From: a bacterium
GTDB taxonomy: Bacteria; Patescibacteriota; Minisyncoccia; UBA6257; UBA9933
Assembly: GCA_021799155.1 (NCBI GenBank)
Contig: JAJZBA010000038.1
Location: 1 to 5,929, forward strand
Length of the DNA stretch: 5,929 nt
Direction of reading: 5' to 3'
This document shows, piece after piece, positions 5,838-5,929 of the stretch (the first letter of the stretch is position 1; each line of letters begins with the position of its first letter). The notes under the pieces were generated by a model. The model was given only the letters and a program-made list of their open reading frames with translations. It had not been told where the DNA came from and ran no database searches. A program made the position numbers and the translations under genes.

Positions 5838-5867
5838 TTTGGTTTTTGATTTTTAATTTTTGATTTT
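5809..5867. repeat. T-rich 18-bp direct repeats around the rpoD start
   Basis: The 18-base string TTTTTAATTTTTGATTTT occurs at 5809-5826, inside the first codons of rpoD, and again at 5850-5867, between rpoD and the upstream gene, 41 bp apart. A related TTTTTGAT unit lies at 5843-5850 beside the second copy. The first copy encodes part of the Lys/Ile-rich N-terminus. The sequence is low-complexity, so slippage or local duplication is the simplest origin. Confidence 0.5.
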
Positions 5868-5868
5868 G

Positions 5869-5929
5869 TCATATATTTTGCAAAGCTCTTGAAACTTCGT
5901 CAAATTCCTTCATTACTAAAACGACCTTT
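5869..5929 (-). CDS. C-terminal end of an upstream gene (possibly DNA primase)
   Basis: One minus-strand frame stays open from the window edge to a TGA at 5869-5871 and gives 19 residues ending Glu-Phe-Asp-Glu-Val-Ser-Arg-Ala-Leu-Gln-Asn-Ile. The other two frames stop within 30 bases. The helical Glu-Phe-x-x-x-Ser-x-x-Leu ending resembles the C-terminus of bacterial DnaG primases, and dnaG directly before rpoD is a classic arrangement. Nineteen residues are too few to prove this. With a 31-bp gap to rpoD, co-transcription is likely. Confidence 0.5.
   Translation of the reverse strand, partial: KVVLVMKEFDEVSRALQNI

Noticed and set aside
5869..5871. UGA as glycine (the SR1/Gracilibacteria code) for the upstream gene
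   Set aside because: The four complete genes end in TAA and use GGN for glycine, and read-through would add only a low-complexity tail. The standard code is simpler.

Overview
The window comes from an AT-rich bacterial genome. The gene content points to the Candidate Phyla Radiation (Patescibacteria, probably a Parcubacteria-like lineage). The evidence is a compact alanyl-tRNA synthetase without its C-terminal C-Ala domain, a DUF5667-type secreted coiled-coil protein ending in a four-cysteine tail, a membrane-anchored baseplate-J-like protein, and a primary sigma factor with a very lysine-rich N-terminus. This placement is inferred from protein character and was not tested by phylogeny. The standard code fits: the four complete genes end in TAA and the partial one in TGA.

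All genes lie on the minus strand, so transcription runs from high to low coordinates. The order is: the last 19 codons of an unidentified gene (5869-5929, possibly dnaG); rpoD/sigA (4575-5837); a 245-bp intergenic region; a secreted DUF5667-like protein (2875-4329); a 114-bp intergenic region; alaS (982-2760); and, 23 bp further on, a baseplate-J-like membrane protein (2-958) whose stop codon lies at the window edge. No plus-strand gene is credible.

The control sequences divide the window into transcription units. rpoD probably shares a transcript with the gene before it and is followed by a weak stem-loop. The DUF5667-like gene has its own promoter with a perfect TATAAT box and ends at a strong intrinsic terminator, whose G.U pairs form only in minus-strand RNA. 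alaS then has a promoter (TTGATA, 17 bp, TATTAT) placed so close to its ATG that the mRNA should be leaderless or nearly so, and the baseplate-J-like gene follows as a probable second gene. None of the four visible start codons has a Shine-Dalgarno sequence.

The most unusual structure is in the rpoD/DUF5667 intergenic region. A 13-bp perfect GC-rich inverted repeat has arms 76 bp apart, and its left arm is also the loop of a second perfect 7-bp hairpin. The RNA could therefore adopt two alternative folds or a pseudoknot. Alternatively, the DNA could be a small REP/MITE-like element.
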